In this document: positions 18,579 through 30,450 of the stretch, piece by piece | Layout of the letters: each line of letters opens with the position of its first letter | Numbering within the stretch: the first letter of the stretch is position 1 | NCBI RefSeq assembly: GCF_039655875.1 | Contig: NZ_JBBYXK010000001.1 | Location: 186,001 to 250,000, forward strand | Length of the DNA: 64,000 nucleotides | Source: Emcibacter sp. SYSU 3D8 | Lineage (GTDB): Bacteria > Pseudomonadota > Alphaproteobacteria > SMXS01 | Reading direction: 5' to 3' | Notes under the pieces: generated by a model | What the model was told of the DNA's origin: nothing | The model's input: only the letters and a program-made list of their open reading frames with translations | Databases searched by the model: none | Translations under genes and position numbers: made by a program

Positions 18579-21368
18579 ATGGACGATACCAACCTACCAC
18601 CCGACCCGCCTGACGAGGTGCCTGCCGCCAGCGGCCCCCTCTATCCCATGATCACCATCGAAGACGAGATGCGCCGCTCGTATCTCGATTACGCCATGAG
18701 CGTGATCGTGTCCCGTGCGCTGCCTGACGTACGCGACGGTCTCAAGCCGGTGCATCGCCGCATCCTGCACGCGATGAACGAGAACGGGTACAGTCACGAC
18801 AAGGCCTACAGGAAATCCGCTCGTATCGTCGGCGAGGTGCTGGGTAAGTACCATCCCCACGGCGACCAGTCGGTCTATGACGCCATGGTCCGCATGGCGC
18901 AGGATTTCTCCATGCGCCTGCCGCTGATCGACGGCCAGGGCAATTTCGGCTCCATGGACAACGATCCGCCCGCCGCCATGCGATACACCGAGGCGCGCAT
19001 GGCGCTCTCGGCCGAGGCGCTGCTCGACGATCTGGACAAGGACACCGTCGATTTCGTCGAGAATTACGACGGCTCCGAAAGCGAGCCAGTGGTGCTGCCC
19101 GCCCGGTTCCCGAATCTGCTGGTCAACGGCGCCGGCGGCATCGCCGTGGGCATGGCGACCAATATTCCGCCGCACAATCTGGGCGAAGTAATCGACGCCT
19201 GCTGCGAATATGTGGACGATCCCGGGGTGACCGACGACCGGCTGCTCGAGATTGTCCCCGGCCCCGATTTTCCGACCGGAGGCATCATTCTCGGCCGATC
19301 CGGTTCCAGTTCGGCGGCGCGCACCGGGCGCGGCTCGGTCGTGATGCGCGGCAAGGTCCATTTCGAGGACATCCGCAAGGATCGCCGGGCGATCATCATC
19401 ACCGAAATCCCGTATCAGGTGAACAAGGCGGGCATGGTCGAGAAGATCTCGGAAATGCACCGCAACAAACGGATCGAGGGTATTTCCGAACTACGCGACG
19501 AGTCGGACCGCCACGGCATCCGCGTCGTTGTCGAACTGAAGCGCGATGCCGTGCCCGAGGTGGTGCTGAACCAGCTGTACAAGTTCTCGCCGCTCCAAAC
19601 CTCGTTCGGCGTCAATGCGCTGGCCCTGAATGGCGGCCGGCCGATCCAGATGACGCTCAAGGAGATGATCGCCGCCTTCGTCGAGTTCCGCGCCGAGGTG
19701 ATTGCCAGGCGCACCCGGTTCCTGCTGGGCAAGGCCCGCGACCGGGCGCATGTGTTGGTCGGCCTTGCCATCGCCGTCGCCAATATCGACGCAGTGATCG
19801 CGCTGATCCGGGCCGCACCGGACACGGCCACCGCGCGCCAGGGGCTGATGGACCGTGACTGGCCCGCGCACGATGTGGCGCCGCTGATCGAACTGGTGGC
19901 CGATCCGTCCTACATGGTCGTGGACGGCAAATACCGGCTGTCCGAAATCCAGGCCCGCGCCATCCTGGACCTGCGTCTCGCCCGCCTGACAGCGCTTGGC
20001 CGCGACGAAATCGGCGACGAGCTGAAGGGTCTGGCCGCCGACATTCTCGACTACCTGGAGACCCTGCGCAGCCATCCCAAGCTGATGGGCATCCTGCGCG
20101 ACGAGCTGGTCGATATGAGGACCAAGTTCGCGACACCGCGCCGCACAGCGTTCGAGGAAAGCGAGTTCGACTTCGAGGACGAGGACCTGATCGCGCCCGA
20201 GGACATGGTGGTGACGGTCACCAATGCGGGGTACGTCAAGCGAGTGCCGCTGAACACCTACCGGGCCCAGAATCGGGGTGGCAAGGGCCGTTCCGGCATG
20301 TCGACCCGCGACGAGGATTTCGTCACCCAGCTGTTCGTCGCCAACACGCATACGCCGCTGCTGGTCTTCACCGACCGGGGCATCGTGTTCAAGATCAAGG
20401 TCTGGAAGCTTCCCGTCGGCACACCGCAGGCCCGCGGCCGGCCGCTGATCAATATGTTGCCGCTGCAGGACGGCGAGGGCATCGCCACCATCATGCCGCT
20501 TCCCGAGGACGAGACCAGCTGGGGCGACATGCATGTCATGTTCGTTACATCCCGCGGCTCGGTCCGGCGCAATACGCTGGGCGATTTCACCAATGTGATG
20601 TCGAACGGCAAGATCGCCATGAAGCTGGAGGAGGGTAATCGTCTGATCGCGGTCCAGCCCTGCACCGACGACGACGACATCCTATTGTCGGCGCGCTTCG
20701 GCAAGGCGATCCGCTTCCCCATCGACGAGGTGCGGGTATTCGTTGGCCGCTCTTCCGAGGGTGTGCGCGGCATGCGTCTTACGGAGGGCGACGAGGTCAT
20801 CTCCATGTCGATCCTGCGCCATAACGAGATATCGGTGGACGAACGCGACGCCTATCTGCGCGTCGCCAATGCCAAGCGCGCCGCGAAGCGCCGGGAAGAA
20901 GCGGGCGAGCCCGATGACACTGTCATCGAATTCGTAGGTATCACGGAAGACCGGGCGGCCGAACTGGAGGCGCAGGAGCAGTTCATCCTCAGCGTCACCG
21001 AGAACGGCTTCGGCAAGCGCACCAGCGCCTATGAATACCGGGTATCGGGCCGCGACGGGCAGGGCATCATCGATATCGAGACCTCGGGCCGGAACGGCCA
21101 CGTCGTCGCCAGCTTCCCGGTCGAGGACAGTGACGAGATCATGCTGACCAGCAATGGCGGCCAGTTGATCCGCATGGGCGTGCACGACATTCGGGTCGTC
21201 GGCCGCGCCACCCAGGGCGTCACGCTGTTCAAGGTTGCGGAGGACGAAAAGGTGGTGTCGGTGGCCCGCCTCGCCGACATGGGTGACGAGGACGGTGCCG
21301 AAGACGACGACGTCTCGTCCGAGGCTGCTTCCGAAGAGGGCGGCGACACGGAAGACAGCGCGGAATAG
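18579..21368 (+). CDS. gyrA: DNA gyrase subunit A
   Basis: A 929-residue type II topoisomerase subunit that cuts and religates DNA during supercoiling. ATG 18579 gives a short Pro-rich N-terminal extension before [20 protein letters not shown]. The catalytic Arg-Tyr pair is in [10 protein letters not shown]. The GyrA box [10 protein letters not shown], needed for DNA wrapping, is near residue 560, and beta-pinwheel repeats follow. The tail is very acidic ([20 protein letters not shown]). The residue equivalent to E. coli Ser83 is Gln97 (HGDQSVYD). coaD follows 13 bases later. Confidence 0.98.
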   Translation: MDDTNLPPDPPDEVPAASGPLYPMITIEDEMRRSYLDYAMSVIVSRALPDVRDGLKPVHRRILHAMNENGYSHDKAYRKSARIVGEVLGKYHPHGDQSVYDAMVRMAQDFSMRLPLIDGQGNFGSMDNDPPAAMRYTEARMALSAEALLDDLDKDTVDFVENYDGSESEPVVLPARFPNLLVNGAGGIAVGMATNIPPHNLGEVIDACCEYVDDPGVTDDRLLEIVPGPDFPTGGIILGRSGSSSAARTGRGSVVMRGKVHFEDIRKDRRAIIITEIPYQVNKAGMVEKISEMHRNKRIEGISELRDESDRHGIRVVVELKRDAVPEVVLNQLYKFSPLQTSFGVNALALNGGRPIQMTLKEMIAAFVEFRAEVIARRTRFLLGKARDRAHVLVGLAIAVANIDAVIALIRAAPDTATARQGLMDRDWPAHDVAPLIELVADPSYMVVDGKYRLSEIQARAILDLRLARLTALGRDEIGDELKGLAADILDYLETLRSHPKLMGILRDELVDMRTKFATPRRTAFEESEFDFEDEDLIAPEDMVVTVTNAGYVKRVPLNTYRAQNRGGKGRSGMSTRDEDFVTQLFVANTHTPLLVFTDRGIVFKIKVWKLPVGTPQARGRPLINMLPLQDGEGIATIMPLPEDETSWGDMHVMFVTSRGSVRRNTLGDFTNVMSNGKIAMKLEEGNRLIAVQPCTDDDDILLSARFGKAIRFPIDEVRVFVGRSSEGVRGMRLTEGDEVISMSILRHNEISVDERDAYLRVANAKRAAKRREEAGEPDDTVIEFVGITEDRAAELEAQEQFILSVTENGFGKRTSAYEYRVSGRDGQGIIDIETSGRNGHVVASFPVEDSDEIMLTSNGGQLIRMGVHDIRVVGRATQGVTLFKVAEDEKVVSVARLADMGDEDGAEDDDVSSEAASEEGGDTEDSAE

Positions 21369-21381
21369 ACGGAGGATATTC

Positions 21382-21885
21382 ATGGCAAAGGAACGCGTCG
21401 GGCTTTATCCGGGCACCTTCGATCCAATCCACAACGGCCACATGGACATTATCGGCCGCTCATTGCGGTTGGTGGACCGGCTGGTGATCGGCGTGGCGAT
21501 CAATGCCGGAAAGGGGCCGGTCTTCTCGCTCGAGGAGCGGGTCGAAATGGTCCGCCTCGAGACCAGCCGGCTGCAGGTCGACGGCGCCATCGAGGTGCGG
21601 CCGTTCAGCGGTCTCGTGGTCCAGTTCGCCGACGATGTGGGGGCAACGGTGCTTGTCCGGGGACTTCGGAGCGTTACCGACTTCGACTACGAGTTCCAGA
21701 TGAACGGCATGAACGCCCAGCTCAATCCCGGGGTTGAAACCGTGTTCCTGGCGGCAAGCAGCGGACTCCAGTCCATCGCCGGCAAGCTGATCCGCGAGAT
21801 CGCCGTGATGGGCGGTGAGATCGGACACTTCGTCCCGCCGGACGTGAAGACTCGCACGCTGGCGCGCCTGAAGGAGCAGAAATAA
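21382..21885 (+). CDS. coaD: Phosphopantetheine adenylyltransferase
   Basis: A 167-residue nucleotidyltransferase making dephospho-CoA from 4'-phosphopantetheine and ATP. ATG 21382 is six bases after GGAGG. The (T/H)xGH active-site motif is in YPGTFDPIHNGHMDII. VRGLRSVTDFDYEFQMNGMN binds phosphopantetheine, and AGKLIREIAVMGG lies in the C-terminal region. It is in the conserved gyrA-coaD-ppi-ppi order. Confidence 0.97.
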   Translation: MAKERVGLYPGTFDPIHNGHMDIIGRSLRLVDRLVIGVAINAGKGPVFSLEERVEMVRLETSRLQVDGAIEVRPFSGLVVQFADDVGATVLVRGLRSVTDFDYEFQMNGMNAQLNPGVETVFLAASSGLQSIAGKLIREIAVMGGEIGHFVPPDVKTRTLARLKEQK

Positions 21886-21887
21886 CC

Positions 21888-22508
21888 ATGCGCATGTTTC
21901 GCACTCTGATGATGGCCGCGGCGATGATGGGCGCGAGCTTGCCGGCGTTCGCCGTGGATTGGGAAGCGCTTGACCTGGAGAACACCCTGGTCTTGGAATT
22001 GTCGCATGGCCGGGTGGTCATTGAGATGCGGCCCGACAAGGCGCCCAATCATGTCGCGCGGATCAAGGAACTGGTACGCCAGAACTTCTATGATGGCCTG
22101 AAGTTTCATCGGGTCATCCCCGATTTCATGGCCCAGACCGGCGATCCCAAGGGCGACGGCACGGGCGGGTCAGGCCGGGAAATGAAGAACGAGTTCAACA
22201 ACCTGCGGCATCTGCGCGGCACGGTTTCCATGGCCCGCGAGGGCGGCAACGTGGACAGCGCCGACAGCCAGTTCTTCATCATGCTCAATGCCAAGCGGTC
22301 GCTGGACCGCCAGTACACGGTCTGGGGACGCGTGGTCGACGGCATGGAAGCCGTGGACCAGATCCGTCAGGGCACCGAAGGCAACAATGGCAAGGTCGAT
22401 TTTCCGGACAGCATCACCTCGCTCAGGGTCGCCGCCGATCTGACGCCCGAGGAGCGAGGGCCGTCTGCGCCTCTCACACCCGCGCCGGCCGAAGCCGCGC
22501 CACAATAG
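21888..22508 (+). CDS. Periplasmic cyclophilin-type peptidyl-prolyl isomerase
   Basis: A 206-residue protein two bases after coaD. It has a signal peptide (MFRTLMMAAAMMGASLPAFA) and a cyclophilin domain with FYDGLKFHRVIPDFMAQTGD, GTGGSGREMKNEF, SMAREGGNVDSADSQFFIM and YTVWGRVVDGME. It would catalyse cis-trans isomerisation of prolyl bonds in exported proteins. The C-terminus is Pro/Ala-rich. The next gene encodes a cytoplasmic paralogue, a tandem pair common in alphaproteobacteria. Confidence 0.95.
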   Translation: MRMFRTLMMAAAMMGASLPAFAVDWEALDLENTLVLELSHGRVVIEMRPDKAPNHVARIKELVRQNFYDGLKFHRVIPDFMAQTGDPKGDGTGGSGREMKNEFNNLRHLRGTVSMAREGGNVDSADSQFFIMLNAKRSLDRQYTVWGRVVDGMEAVDQIRQGTEGNNGKVDFPDSITSLRVAADLTPEERGPSAPLTPAPAEAAPQ

Positions 22509-22547
22509 CACAGCGGCGCCCGCGCGCCGCCGAACAGGAGAGAAATC

Positions 22548-23024
22548 ATGGATGCCGAGAATACGCTGTACCTGGACCTCAAGGGTGGCCGCGTCACCAT
22601 CGAACTGCTGCCCGGCAAGGCGCCAGGTCATGTCACCCGTATCAAGGAACTGGTGCGCCAGGGTTTCTACGACGGACTCAAGTTCCACCGGGTGATCGAC
22701 GGCTTCATGGCCCAGACCGGTTGCCCGCATGGCACGGGCACCGGTGGCTCGGGCCGCAAGATGAAGGCCGAATTCAACGACATACAGCATGGCCGGGGCA
22801 CGGTCTCCATGGCCCGCGCGCAGGATCCGAACAGCGGCGACAGCCAGTTCTTCATCTGCCTTGCCAATGCGCCGCATCTCAACGGCCAGTACACGGCCTG
22901 GGGCCAGGTGACCGACGGCATGGAACATGTGGACGGCATCAAGAAGGGCGACAGCCGCGCCAATGGCTCGGTCAGCGACCCGGACACCATCCTCAAGGCG
23001 ACGATCGCCGCCGATACGATCTAG
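22548..23024 (+). CDS. Cytoplasmic cyclophilin-type peptidyl-prolyl isomerase
   Basis: A 158-residue cyclophilin without a signal peptide, preceded by AGGAGAG. It shares most motifs with the upstream paralogue (FYDGLKFHRVIDGFMAQTGC, GTGGSGRKMKAEFN, DSQFFICLANAPHLNGQYTA). The product should act on cytoplasmic proteins. Its stop codon overlaps the end of the convergent DUF2239 gene by four bases. Confidence 0.96.
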   Translation: MDAENTLYLDLKGGRVTIELLPGKAPGHVTRIKELVRQGFYDGLKFHRVIDGFMAQTGCPHGTGTGGSGRKMKAEFNDIQHGRGTVSMARAQDPNSGDSQFFICLANAPHLNGQYTAWGQVTDGMEHVDGIKKGDSRANGSVSDPDTILKATIAADTI

Positions 23025-23629
23025 GCGGCACGCTCGTCAAAGGCGTGCGCGGCCAGCATGTAGGCATGATCGCGCACGTCTACGGGCCATCCGCCCGACT
23101 GATGCCTGAACTGTTCCAGGTTGCCGGCGAACAGCGCACGGGTTGCTTCCTCGAAGCCGGGCAGGTCGCCAGCCATCACCATCATGAAGCGATAGGCGGC
23201 GTCCTGCGCCTGTCGAACCTTGTCCTTGGAATCGGATGAGCGCCGCGCCTCCTCGACAAGGCGGCGCAGTGTCACCGATGCGCCGCCCGGCTGGCTGCCC
23301 AGCCAGTCCCAGTGCCGCGGCAACAGCGTAATCTCGCGGGATACGACGCCCAGTTTCGGCCGTCCCGGCCGGCGCAGCGGCGCTTCGGGAGTCGACGCAG
23401 CTTCCCCGGCCAGGTCGCGGGCCGCGACGCTGCGCAGCACATCGTCCCGGTTGCCGCGAAAGTCGATCTCGATGATGCGGCTGGTGCTGTCGTCGAAAAT
23501 CAGCGCCTGTGCCTCATTGTCGGCCTCCAGCGCCTCCTTGACCGCCAGGGCAACCCAGGTCAAGTCGCCAGTGGCGATGCGAGCAGTGCCGATGAACGCG
23601 GTGCAGGTATGTCGTTCCGTGGTTCGCAA
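23021..23629 (-). CDS. DUF2239-family protein
   Basis: About 202 residues. The open frame extends to an ATG at 23689, but that start would translate through a good promoter. TTG 23629, seven bases after GGGAG (23641-23637), gives an N-terminus RTTERHTCTAFIGTARIATG that fits the family. Other blocks are RPGRPKLGVVSREITLLPRH, WDWL with GGASVTLRRLVEEARR, and AYRFMMVMAGDLPGFEEATR. The family function is unknown; members are small soluble proteins. It interrupts the usual ppi-queA junction. Confidence 0.75.
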   Translation of the reverse strand: MRTTERHTCTAFIGTARIATGDLTWVALAVKEALEADNEAQALIFDDSTSRIIEIDFRGNRDDVLRSVAARDLAGEAASTPEAPLRRPGRPKLGVVSREITLLPRHWDWLGSQPGGASVTLRRLVEEARRSSDSKDKVRQAQDAAYRFMMVMAGDLPGFEEATRALFAGNLEQFRHQSGGWPVDVRDHAYMLAAHAFDERAA

Positions 23630-23647
23630 AATCAAACTCCCGATGCC

Positions 23648-23696
23648 TCCGGGTGAATTACCCGGGTATAAAGATGCTGTCAATATCATCCGGGTA
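23648..23696 (-). promoter_or_regulatory. DUF2239 promoter with three CCGGGT operator-like repeats
   Basis: On the minus strand TTGACA (23683-23678) and TAATTC (23660-23655) are exactly 17 bases apart. A perfect 10-base palindrome, TACCCGGGTA (23659-23668), spans the spacer and the edge of the -10. A second copy of the half-motif (TCCGGGTA, 23689-23696) lies just upstream of the -35, and a third (TCCGGGT, 23648-23654) just downstream of the -10. This looks like a repressor-controlled promoter. The regulator is not in the window. Confidence 0.6.
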
Positions 23697-23753
23697 AAAT
23701 AGGGAAAGAATGTCCTTCACTTCCGGCAGCCATTCCGGCATTCACGGTGCGCC

Positions 23754-24809
23754 ATGAAAGTCTCCGACTTCGATTTCAATCTCCCTGAAGACCGTATCGC
23801 CCTGCGTCCGGCCAGGCCGCGTGATGCGGCGCGCATGCTGGTGATTAGCGAGGATGAGTTGCTGGACGCCGGCGTGGCCGACCTGCCCGGCCTGCTGTGC
23901 GCCGGGGACGTCATGGTGTTCAACGATACAAGAGTGATCCCCGCGCGCCTCTACGGCATTCGCCGGGCCGATGGCACGCGCGGCGAGGCGCGGATCGAAT
24001 TGCTGCTGCACAAGCGCGTCGATGAGCAGGAGTGGCAGGCTTTCGCGCGCCCCGGCAAGCGGTTGCGGCCGGGTGACGACATCCATATGGGCGATCTGGT
24101 CGGGACGGTCATGATGAAGGGTGACGGCGGCGAGTTGCTCGTGCGGTTCGACCGATCGGGCCGCGATCTCGATCTTGCCATCCTGGAGACCGGAGAAATG
24201 CCGCTGCCGCCCTATATTGCGGGCAAGCGCGCGACCGACGAAGGCGACCTCGCCGACTATCAGACCATGTTCGCGGCGCGTGACGGCGCCGTGGCCGCGC
24301 CCACCGCCAGCCTGCATTTCACTGAAGGGCTGATGGGCCGCCTGGCCGAAGCCGGCATCGGCCATGTGACCCTGACCCTGCATGTCGGCGCTGGCACGTT
24401 CCTGCCGGTAAAGGCCGAGGACACGCGTGACCATCGGATGCATGCGGAATGGGGCGAGATCACGCCGGAAACCGCCAGGCATCTGAACGATGTCCGGCGT
24501 AACGGCGGCAGGATCGTCGCCGTCGGCACCACGTCGCTGCGTCTGCTGGAAAGCGCCGCGGACGAAAGCGGGACCATCCAGCCATTCGCGGACGAGACCG
24601 ACATCTTCATCACGCCTGGCTACCGGTTCCGTGCGGTCGACGTACTGATGACCAATTTCCATCTGCCCAGGAGTACGCTGTTCATGCTGGTCAGCGCGTT
24701 CGCAGGACTGGAGGTGATGAAGGGCGCGTACAGGCACGCCATCGATGCCGGGTACCGGTTCTATTCCTATGGCGACGCCAGCCTGATCTTTCCCGCACAG
24801 GAACGCTGA
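23754..24809 (+). CDS. queA: S-adenosylmethionine:tRNA ribosyltransferase-isomerase QueA
   Basis: A 351-residue enzyme that moves the ribosyl group of SAM to preQ1 in tRNA to form epoxyqueuosine. It has the N-terminal [20 protein letters not shown], then [28 protein letters not shown] and [19 protein letters not shown]. Length is normal. Its partner tgt is not adjacent: two accessory genes lie between them. The upstream spacer is shared with the divergent DUF2239 promoter. Confidence 0.97.
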   Translation: MKVSDFDFNLPEDRIALRPARPRDAARMLVISEDELLDAGVADLPGLLCAGDVMVFNDTRVIPARLYGIRRADGTRGEARIELLLHKRVDEQEWQAFARPGKRLRPGDDIHMGDLVGTVMMKGDGGELLVRFDRSGRDLDLAILETGEMPLPPYIAGKRATDEGDLADYQTMFAARDGAVAAPTASLHFTEGLMGRLAEAGIGHVTLTLHVGAGTFLPVKAEDTRDHRMHAEWGEITPETARHLNDVRRNGGRIVAVGTTSLRLLESAADESGTIQPFADETDIFITPGYRFRAVDVLMTNFHLPRSTLFMLVSAFAGLEVMKGAYRHAIDAGYRFYSYGDASLIFPAQER

Positions 24810-24831
24810 ATACAGCAAAGTTTGGCAATTA

Positions 24832-24850
24832 GTTAGGACAAGTTCCTAAC
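24832..24850. terminator. Hairpin between convergent queA and LLM genes
   Basis: A perfect 7-bp stem GTTAGGA/TCCTAAC around a five-base loop, placed 22 bases after the queA stop and 8 bases past the stop of the convergent LLM gene. No clean T-run follows on either strand, so it is a modest bidirectional terminator candidate. Confidence 0.4.
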
Positions 24851-24858
24851 GTAAAATA

Positions 24859-25797
24859 TCATTCACCATGCGCCACTCTGACCAGTGACGAAAACCCGTC
24901 GACCTGCCGGTCCCATTCATCTTCGGTGCCGTCGTCGAGGAAGCGATTACTGTCCATGATGACCTCGTCGACACCGGCGTCCCGCGCTGCGCGGACCTGT
25001 TCGGCCATTTCCTCGATCGATCCCATCCAGTAGGCGACAATCCGGTCGCCCAACTGCTTCGGCGCGGTGCGTTTCGAGAACGGTGGAATCGCCCATACCC
25101 GCCAGTAGCAGGGCAGGCGGCCACGGCCGAAATCTTCCTGGGAGGCGCGGTTGGCCTCGGCGTAGTCCGCCATGGCGGTCTCGAGATCCTTGCCGGCAGT
25201 CTGCCAGCCGTCGCACAGCTCGGCGGTGCGGCGCTGACCCGGCTTCGAACTGAAGCCGCCGATGATCGGGATGGCGGGCTCGCCCGCCGCATTACGCTGG
25301 ACCGGCTTGGGACTGGTGGCGGATGGCGGAATTTCGAAGAAGTCGCCGCGAAACTCGACGGGGTCGGTCTTCCAGCAGGCACGCAGTGCGTGGATGAACT
25401 CGGCGCTGCGCTTGCCGCGGGTATGGAAATCCACATCGCTCTGCCGGTACTCCTCCTTGCTCAGGCCAAGGCCGATGCCCAGGATGGCGCGGCCTTCCGA
25501 CAATACGTCCAGGGTGGCCGCCTGCTTGGCCAGCATGATCGGCCGGTGATAGCCCAACGTGATCACCGACGTGCCGAGGCGGATCTTGCTGGTCACCGCC
25601 GCCGCGAAAGACAGCAGTTCCATGGGTGCAAGGTCCTGCCCGGGTGCGTCGGGGCGCGGCTGATGTTGCGGATTGAAAAGACGTTCGTGAACCCAGAGAC
25701 TGTCGAAGCCGGCGGCCTCGGCGTCCATGGCGAAACGCTTGATGACCCTGGGCGTGGCGGCGAGGCCGAGTTGTGGCAGAGCGAGTCCGATACGCAT
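24859..25797 (-). CDS. LLM-class (luciferase-like) flavin/F420 oxidoreductase
   Basis: A 312-residue TIM-barrel oxidoreductase. Family blocks are MRIGLALPQLGLAATP, AEAAGFDSLWVHERLF, SKIRLGTSVITLGYHRP, then LAKQAATLDVLSEGRAILGI and GLGLSKEEYR, as in the F420-dependent LLM subgroup. Cofactor (F420 or FMN) and substrate cannot be read from sequence. It is divergent from an SDR gene with 84 bases between starts. Both form an insertion between queA and tgt. Confidence 0.85.
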   Translation of the reverse strand: MRIGLALPQLGLAATPRVIKRFAMDAEAAGFDSLWVHERLFNPQHQPRPDAPGQDLAPMELLSFAAAVTSKIRLGTSVITLGYHRPIMLAKQAATLDVLSEGRAILGIGLGLSKEEYRQSDVDFHTRGKRSAEFIHALRACWKTDPVEFRGDFFEIPPSATSPKPVQRNAAGEPAIPIIGGFSSKPGQRRTAELCDGWQTAGKDLETAMADYAEANRASQEDFGRGRLPCYWRVWAIPPFSKRTAPKQLGDRIVAYWMGSIEEMAEQVRAARDAGVDEVIMDSNRFLDDGTEDEWDRQVDGFSSLVRVAHGE

Positions 25798-25881
25798 GAG
25801 TGTTTTCGATTGTCCCCGGTTTTTGGTCGTCTACATTGCAGCGCAACTGTAACTCATACGACACGGAAAGCGGGAAGGATC

Positions 25882-27794
<1,913 letters not shown>

Positions 27795-28041
27795 GGCGGG
27801 CGGCCCCGGCAGAGCAGCAGGAGCCGATCCGGCAGCAGGTGTCCCGAACCCGGTTCGGCACGCCGGGCCTTTGCCATCTGCTACAACCTGGATGCTGGTT
27901 CCACGGTTCGGTTGCGCGGTGCCGTGCGGCTGAACTATGAATCAAGCAGCGACCCGGTGGAACGGCTACAGGTCTGAGGCGGCCTCCACGTGATCGTGCC
28001 TTTAACGCGGCGGCGCATAGCCATTACGAGGAACAACCGAC

Positions 28042-29577
28042 ATGGCGTCTGCCTGGACGAATATCACGGACGCGATCTTCGACCATGCCAGGGCGAAGCC
28101 CACGGCAGTCGCGCTTGTCGAGGGTCCTACGGCGCTGACATTCCTTGCCTTCGCCGACCTCATCGCGCGGACCAGCGTGTGGCTGACGCAGCAGAAGATC
28201 AAATCCGGTGACCATGTGGGTGTGCGCATGACCAACAGCGCCGACCACCTGATCCTGTCCCTGGCGCTGTTGCGCATCGGCGCCGTCAAGTTCGAATTAT
28301 CGCCCAACCACACGCCGAAGCAGCTTGAGGCGATTACCCGCAAGTTTTCGTTCTCGACGCTGTTCGTCGAGCCGCCCATGAAAACCTATCGGGGTGCGCG
28401 CGCCATTCCGATCGACATCAACTGGCGCGCTGAAATCCAGCAATGCGACGGCGACGTGCGCCATGACGACACGTCCGGAGATCCATGGTTCGCCAATCTC
28501 ACGTCGGGCAGCACCGGGGAAAGCAAGGGCGTCGTCATCCATCACAGCCAGATGATCGCCCGCTACCGTGAATATCTGGCGGGCTACGGCAACACCGGGA
28601 TACTGTCCGAGAAGGATCCGCCGACGGTCCTGATGGTCGGCAGCATGTCATTTGCCGGGTTTCACGCCTTCCTGCTCTACCAGATTCTGTCTGGAGCCAA
28701 GGTCGTGGTGTTGCCGGAATTCTCGCGCTTCTACGATATCGTGCGCAACTTCAGCTACTACGACGATGCGGTGGCCATGATCATGCCGGACCTGTGTTCG
28801 GTTTTTCTGTCCTGCGTGCAGAAGGGCGCCTTGTTGTTCCCCAGGATCCGGGCGCTTGTCAGTGGCGGACAGCCGCTGGCGCCGGAAAGCAAAAGGGCCA
28901 TGTTGACCGGTGTCACGGCGCACTATCACGAACTCTACGGGACCTCGTCGGCGGGTTGGGTTTCTGTCCTGCACCCCGAAGACATGGCACGGCGATCAGA
29001 GAGTGTCGGACGTCCGGTACCCGGCATGGAAGTCGAGATCGTCGATGGCGAAGGCAATCCACTGCCGGCCAATACCGTGGGCCGGCTTCGCCTGAGGAGC
29101 GCCACGACGTCCTATAATTATGTAGTTCCCGAGGAGACGGGCGAGGAAGGCTACCGGGACGGCTGGTTCTATCCGGGCGACCTGGCCATGTTCGACAGCA
29201 GCCGGTTTCTGCACCTGAAAGGCCGTGTCGGCGATATCATCACCCGCAACGGCGTCGAAATTTACCCGGCGGAAGTCGAAGCCTTGCTGCGTGTGCATGC
29301 CTCGGTCAGCGAGGTCGTCGTGGTCGGCCTGCCGACGCGTCAGGGCGGCCGCGAAGTGGTCGCCCTTGTCGTCGCCAAGGGCGAACCCCAGCACGAAGAT
29401 CTGGTGCAGCACTGCAAGACCAGTTTGCCGGCCGAAAAGCGGCCCGGCGCCCTGGCATATACGGATGCGCTGCCGCGAACGGCCAACGGCAAGATCGACA
29501 GGGGCAAGGTTGCCGAACAGGCGCTGCGGGCGATCAGGCGGACCCAATCGCGGGCCCGCACAGCCGGACGCGCCTGA
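28042..29577 (+). CDS. Class I adenylate-forming (AMP-binding) ligase
   Basis: A 511-residue ANL-superfamily enzyme that would activate a carboxylate as an acyl-AMP, then probably transfer it to CoA or a carrier. The P-loop LTSGSTGESKGV is near residue 153. HELYGTSSAG, DGWFYPGDLAMFD, GRVGDIITRNGVEIYPAEVE and the C-terminal catalytic Lys motif RTANGKIDRGK follow. The N-terminal domain diverges from well-known acyl-CoA synthetases, so the substrate is open. It starts a probable three-gene operon with an SDR (35 bases) and an MBL-fold protein. The 247-base gap upstream holds no gene I can recognise. Confidence 0.87.
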   Translation: MASAWTNITDAIFDHARAKPTAVALVEGPTALTFLAFADLIARTSVWLTQQKIKSGDHVGVRMTNSADHLILSLALLRIGAVKFELSPNHTPKQLEAITRKFSFSTLFVEPPMKTYRGARAIPIDINWRAEIQQCDGDVRHDDTSGDPWFANLTSGSTGESKGVVIHHSQMIARYREYLAGYGNTGILSEKDPPTVLMVGSMSFAGFHAFLLYQILSGAKVVVLPEFSRFYDIVRNFSYYDDAVAMIMPDLCSVFLSCVQKGALLFPRIRALVSGGQPLAPESKRAMLTGVTAHYHELYGTSSAGWVSVLHPEDMARRSESVGRPVPGMEVEIVDGEGNPLPANTVGRLRLRSATTSYNYVVPEETGEEGYRDGWFYPGDLAMFDSSRFLHLKGRVGDIITRNGVEIYPAEVEALLRVHASVSEVVVVGLPTRQGGREVVALVVAKGEPQHEDLVQHCKTSLPAEKRPGALAYTDALPRTANGKIDRGKVAEQALRAIRRTQSRARTAGRA

Positions 29578-29612
29578 GTAGGAAACGCTGCCGAGCACAG
29601 GAGACGAGCCTC

Positions 29613-30434
29613 ATGACCGCCAGGATAGTGATGACAGGCGGTGCCACCGGCATCGGCGCAGCCTGTGCGGCACGAATGGCCGCCAGAGAGGCCGATATCA
29701 CGATACTCGACGTTGCCGAACCTGTTCACGGCATCGGCCGGTTCATCCCGTGCGATCTGTCCGATCCGGCTGCACTGGACAAGGTTCCGGACAAGCTGCC
29801 GGGGCCTTGGGACGCGCTGGTCAATGTGGCGGGTATTCCCGGCCCCACGCCTGCAGACCAGGTTGTCGCGGTCAATTTTCTGGGTATGCGCCATCTCACC
29901 GAACGGATGCTGCCCCGCATCCGGGCAGGCGGCAGCGTGACAACAATTGCCTCGACGGCCGGACGTGACTGGATGAGGCGCGCGGCCGCGGTGAACGGCC
30001 TGCTCGACACGCCGGATTTCGCCGCCGGCATGGCGTGGTGCCGGGACAATACGGGTCTTTGGGACCGGGACCCTTACACCTTTTCCAAGCAATGCGCCGT
30101 GGCCTGGACCTATCGCGGCGCCGGGCTGGCTCTCCCGTACGGCGTGCGCGTGAACAGCGTCAGTCCGGGGTCGACCCTGACCCGGCTGACCGGGAATTTC
30201 ACCGAACAGATCGGCGCAGCGCAGGTCGCCTGGCTGGACGCGCAGGTCGGCCGGGCCGCGGCACCCGACGACATCGCCAGGATCATCGATTTCGTGGCAT
30301 TGGGCGATTGTGGCTGGCTCAACGGGGTCGATATCGTTGTCGACGGCGGCTTGACGGCGGGCATGATCGGTGGCTGGATCGACATGGCACAATCGCCCGC
30401 CGCCATTGCCCGCGCGGCCATGAAGCGGGACTGA
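29613..30434 (+). CDS. SDR of the coniferyl-alcohol / 3-alpha-hydroxysteroid dehydrogenase type
   Basis: A 273-residue SDR with TGGATGIG (residues 8-15), NVAG, VNFLGMRHLTERMLPRI, catalytic Ser in TTIAST, and YTFSKQCAV (Tyr near 155). An insertion between Ser and Tyr (GLLDTPDFAAGMAWCRDN) and a C-terminal DIVVDGGLTAGMIGGWIDM mark the subgroup that includes coniferyl-alcohol and 3-alpha-hydroxysteroid dehydrogenases. Substrate is not proven. With the upstream ligase it suggests catabolism of an aromatic or alicyclic alcohol or acid. Confidence 0.82.
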   Translation: MTARIVMTGGATGIGAACAARMAAREADITILDVAEPVHGIGRFIPCDLSDPAALDKVPDKLPGPWDALVNVAGIPGPTPADQVVAVNFLGMRHLTERMLPRIRAGGSVTTIASTAGRDWMRRAAAVNGLLDTPDFAAGMAWCRDNTGLWDRDPYTFSKQCAVAWTYRGAGLALPYGVRVNSVSPGSTLTRLTGNFTEQIGAAQVAWLDAQVGRAAAPDDIARIIDFVALGDCGWLNGVDIVVDGGLTAGMIGGWIDMAQSPAAIARAAMKRD

Positions 30435-30450
30435 TCCACGGGAGAGCGCC

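Noticed and set aside
27795-28041. Possible small gene or regulatory RNA between tgt and the adenylate-forming ligase
   Set aside because: Short inverted repeats occur, but there is no convincing start signal, long frame or terminator structure.
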